Positions 43,114 through 45,343 of a stretch of DNA of 45,343 bases are shown here, piece after piece. Each line of letters opens with the position of its first letter. Positions within the stretch are counted from its first letter, which is position 1. The translations under genes and the position numbers were made by a program. Below the pieces are notes generated by a model. It was not told the DNA's origin. It worked only from the letters and a program-made list of their open reading frames with translations, and made no database searches. Source of the DNA: Saccoglossus kowalevskii (Eukaryota > Hemichordata > Enteropneusta > Harrimaniidae); assembly GCF_000003605.2 (NCBI RefSeq), contig NW_003129855.1, positions 510,266 through 555,608 of the forward strand. Reading direction: 5' to 3'.

Positions 43114-45343
43114 TCTTAAGTTGCCACTAGAATTAAAGCCAATTTTGCGCACCAAGTTGTGAATCAATTCGTATTACATTACCTGAGCTCGGATATCTTC
43201 ACAAAGGTAGGAATACTAAAATAATGATACCATACGCAGCACTACTTTAACGTGGTTTGGTCTTGAATATATATATAAATACTGTTTTACGTTCTTATGA
43301 GGTAGTCGTCGACGGCAGTTCCATTTCTGTGCAGCATATCTGTTACCCATAGACCTTGTGGCAATTGGCAGCGACTGAAAAAACCTCTCGAATTTTTATA
43401 TCGTCATATCAATGTTTATTGGATGCGATAAATGATGCGATGTAACCATAGTTACGATATTTCTCTTTGTCGTGCCGTAAATGTATCAACTTGTTGGGCA
43501 TTATATTCCATTTTATTATATATATATATATTGCATGACTTGATCATTTTTAATATATTATCGGAAATAAATGTTTCCCATTGCATAATGGTAGTAGAAA
43601 TGTGAAGGCTGAAATTTCAAATGCGGAAACTGTCGACAAAACACAGGCAATGAATATTTACCTAGATTCGTGTTAAAATTACCAAATCAATATATCAACA
43701 TTCTGTCATAAATACGTGTAAGTATTCATAACTGTGCAAAATGGTCACACCTGATGTGTTAATAAAAACATTAATGGCTTAGGGACTATAAAACATAAAC
43801 AAATCCATTTTTTTATTGTTGACAATTTTGAAAATACAAAAAATACTTATGCACATTTAATGAATTTGGCGAAAATGCTGCCACCATCAGTATTGCCCGA
43901 CATTATACATCTTCGGCAAAGCCAGCCCATACTATTAACTTTTGAATAACAAATCCGTCATTACAATTGTGAGTATTTGAAAGTACAATATCACCAAAAT
44001 AAATATTTGATTTATAATTTGTTATGCATATTTGTTATAATATTCATCAAATATTAGAAAAAGTGTAGATATCCGGATAAAAATCAAACTACAAATCAGC
44101 ATTTGGTGAGTGATATGTACAGGATCAATGCAGGAGTGGGAGTGCGAATTCCTGGTATTGCCTATGAATTTAAAAGTGAGCTGGGCAAAAATACAGATAG
44201 TTCTGAAACACGTGATTTGTATAGTGTACGCAAATGATGACGACAACTACTGAACCATGACATGTATTGATACAAGTCAATTGTTTGTTCTATTTCGATA
44301 TAGTTATGCATATTTTGCGATTCAATGCACTATGTGTGATACTATAAAAGGTGATCAATGCCATTGTTAATTGAAGCCTTGAATTGGAATGATGTTAAGC
44401 CCCATGTTTTACCACAAACTGTTCCATAATATTAAAATGTGCAATGACTGGACATGAACATGTCACCAATAATATGTTTGTTTTAGGACATAGCGGAGGC
44501 TTTCAGGAAGTAAAATTTACACTAATTATTTTATATAAGAATTATTTTAAACCATATTTATTCACACTAGATTAAACATTCGACCTTTACGTTCTCACAT
44601 GACTGCTAGTTGAATAAATAATGTATTGAAGATTCAACTTAATACTGTGAAGAAATTGAAAATAATACCGCAATTGTTTTCTTGTAGGATGTTGAATAAA
44701 CCATGGGAAGCATTACAGTCACAGCGATTTTGCATAGCTTATTTTCTATTAAATGTTCATTTTTGCATTTTCACCAGAAAATGTTCTTCGTTTTTACATT
44801 CAGGTAGATAAATCTTCAGAATCTGTAAATTGTACAAACATATTTATATATACGTCACATCTACAGCCACTGAAAAAAGACTGGAGAAATCTGACAAGTG
44901 TCTGCTGGATTTTAATCAATTGATTGAACATTTTGATGTCAGTATAAAAACTGAGATATACGCTAATTTCCATATCAATACATGAATAGTGAAGTTGCTG
45001 CATTGTGTTTTGTAAATGATCATAAAATCTTTTGTGTCCAATATTTTGACATCCAGTAAAAGTAGATGACTGGGAAGCCTCTACAGATGTTCTAAAATTA
45101 GTTCACACTTAACTGAGTGATTTATTATATATTATTAAAATGTATCTATCATAACAACTCGGGCTGTCAAATGTAACTACTGCTTTAAGTTCGTTCCATT
45201 TATGATAGAACTTTGAAATTGTCATAAAGTGATGTGATATACATATGTTTATTTGCATTAATGTGTGCAAAAACTACTCCCTGATAATTATTTTTATCAA
45301 AACAGTAAAAAAATACACCTAAAAGTAAGTACCGATCACAAAA
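43114..45343. other. No gene seen; short TA run
   Basis: AT-rich sequence to the end of the window, with a (TA)n run at 43516-43532. Only short frames of 61-74 codons are present and none is recognisable. If the receptor had a 5' non-coding exon it could lie here, but I see no convincing one. Confidence 0.4.

Noticed and set aside
43300-43325. GGTAGTCGTCGACGGC resembling the end of the TTAA-flanked MITE
   Set aside because: No second end, no TTAA and no interior match.

Overview
The window reads as animal nuclear DNA, AT-rich and repeat-laden, most likely from a marine invertebrate. A lophotrochozoan such as a mollusc is my best guess, based on the style of the GPCR, an L1/Tx1-type LINE, a ZMYM1-like hAT remnant, and a small inverted-repeat element with TTTAGCGA/TTCGCTAA subterminal motifs of a kind I associate with bivalve genomes. 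I cannot name the species. No bacterial operons, CRISPR arrays, rRNA or tRNA genes were seen.

The only gene I can support as intact is a single-exon, 365-residue class A (rhodopsin-like) GPCR of the somatostatin/opioid/allatostatin-C receptor type on the minus strand (41650-42747). It has a possible TATA box, a possible poly(A) signal, and a diverged minisatellite of about 54 bp x 5 starting roughly 90 bp upstream of its start codon. Two exon-like pairs on the plus strand (2402-2431 with 4383-4457, and 30560-30653 with 30892-30930) have sensible splice sites but remain speculative.

Most of the rest is mobile DNA in various stages of decay. Two near full-length copies (about 5 kb) of one L1/Tx1-type LINE lie in opposite orientation with their 5' ends facing each other: copy 1 on the minus strand (about 6584-11568) and copy 2 on the plus strand (about 31867-36894). 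Both carry ORF1 (coiled coil plus RNA-binding region) and ORF2 (AP endonuclease, reverse transcriptase, C-terminal CCHC knuckle), broken by different indels but sharing one stop codon. The 20 kb between them holds three tandem 68-bp units, a broken hAT transposase with an internal tandem duplication, a Ty3/gypsy-like RT/RNase H scrap, a CR1/L2/Jockey-like RT scrap, a 52-bp inverted repeat at 20602 and 25883 (arms carrying internal repeats), and several dispersed repeats.

Small non-autonomous elements include a 379-bp MITE with an apparent 5-bp target duplication (2814-3192) and two 125-128 bp GC-rich elements flanked by TTAA (29350-29477 and 37691-37815; piggyBac-like), with a third diverged relative near 31302-31399. 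At the left end a 270-bp pentanucleotide array alternates GATGC, GATGT and GACGC in a way that CpG decay could explain. The remaining stretches show no gene I can support.
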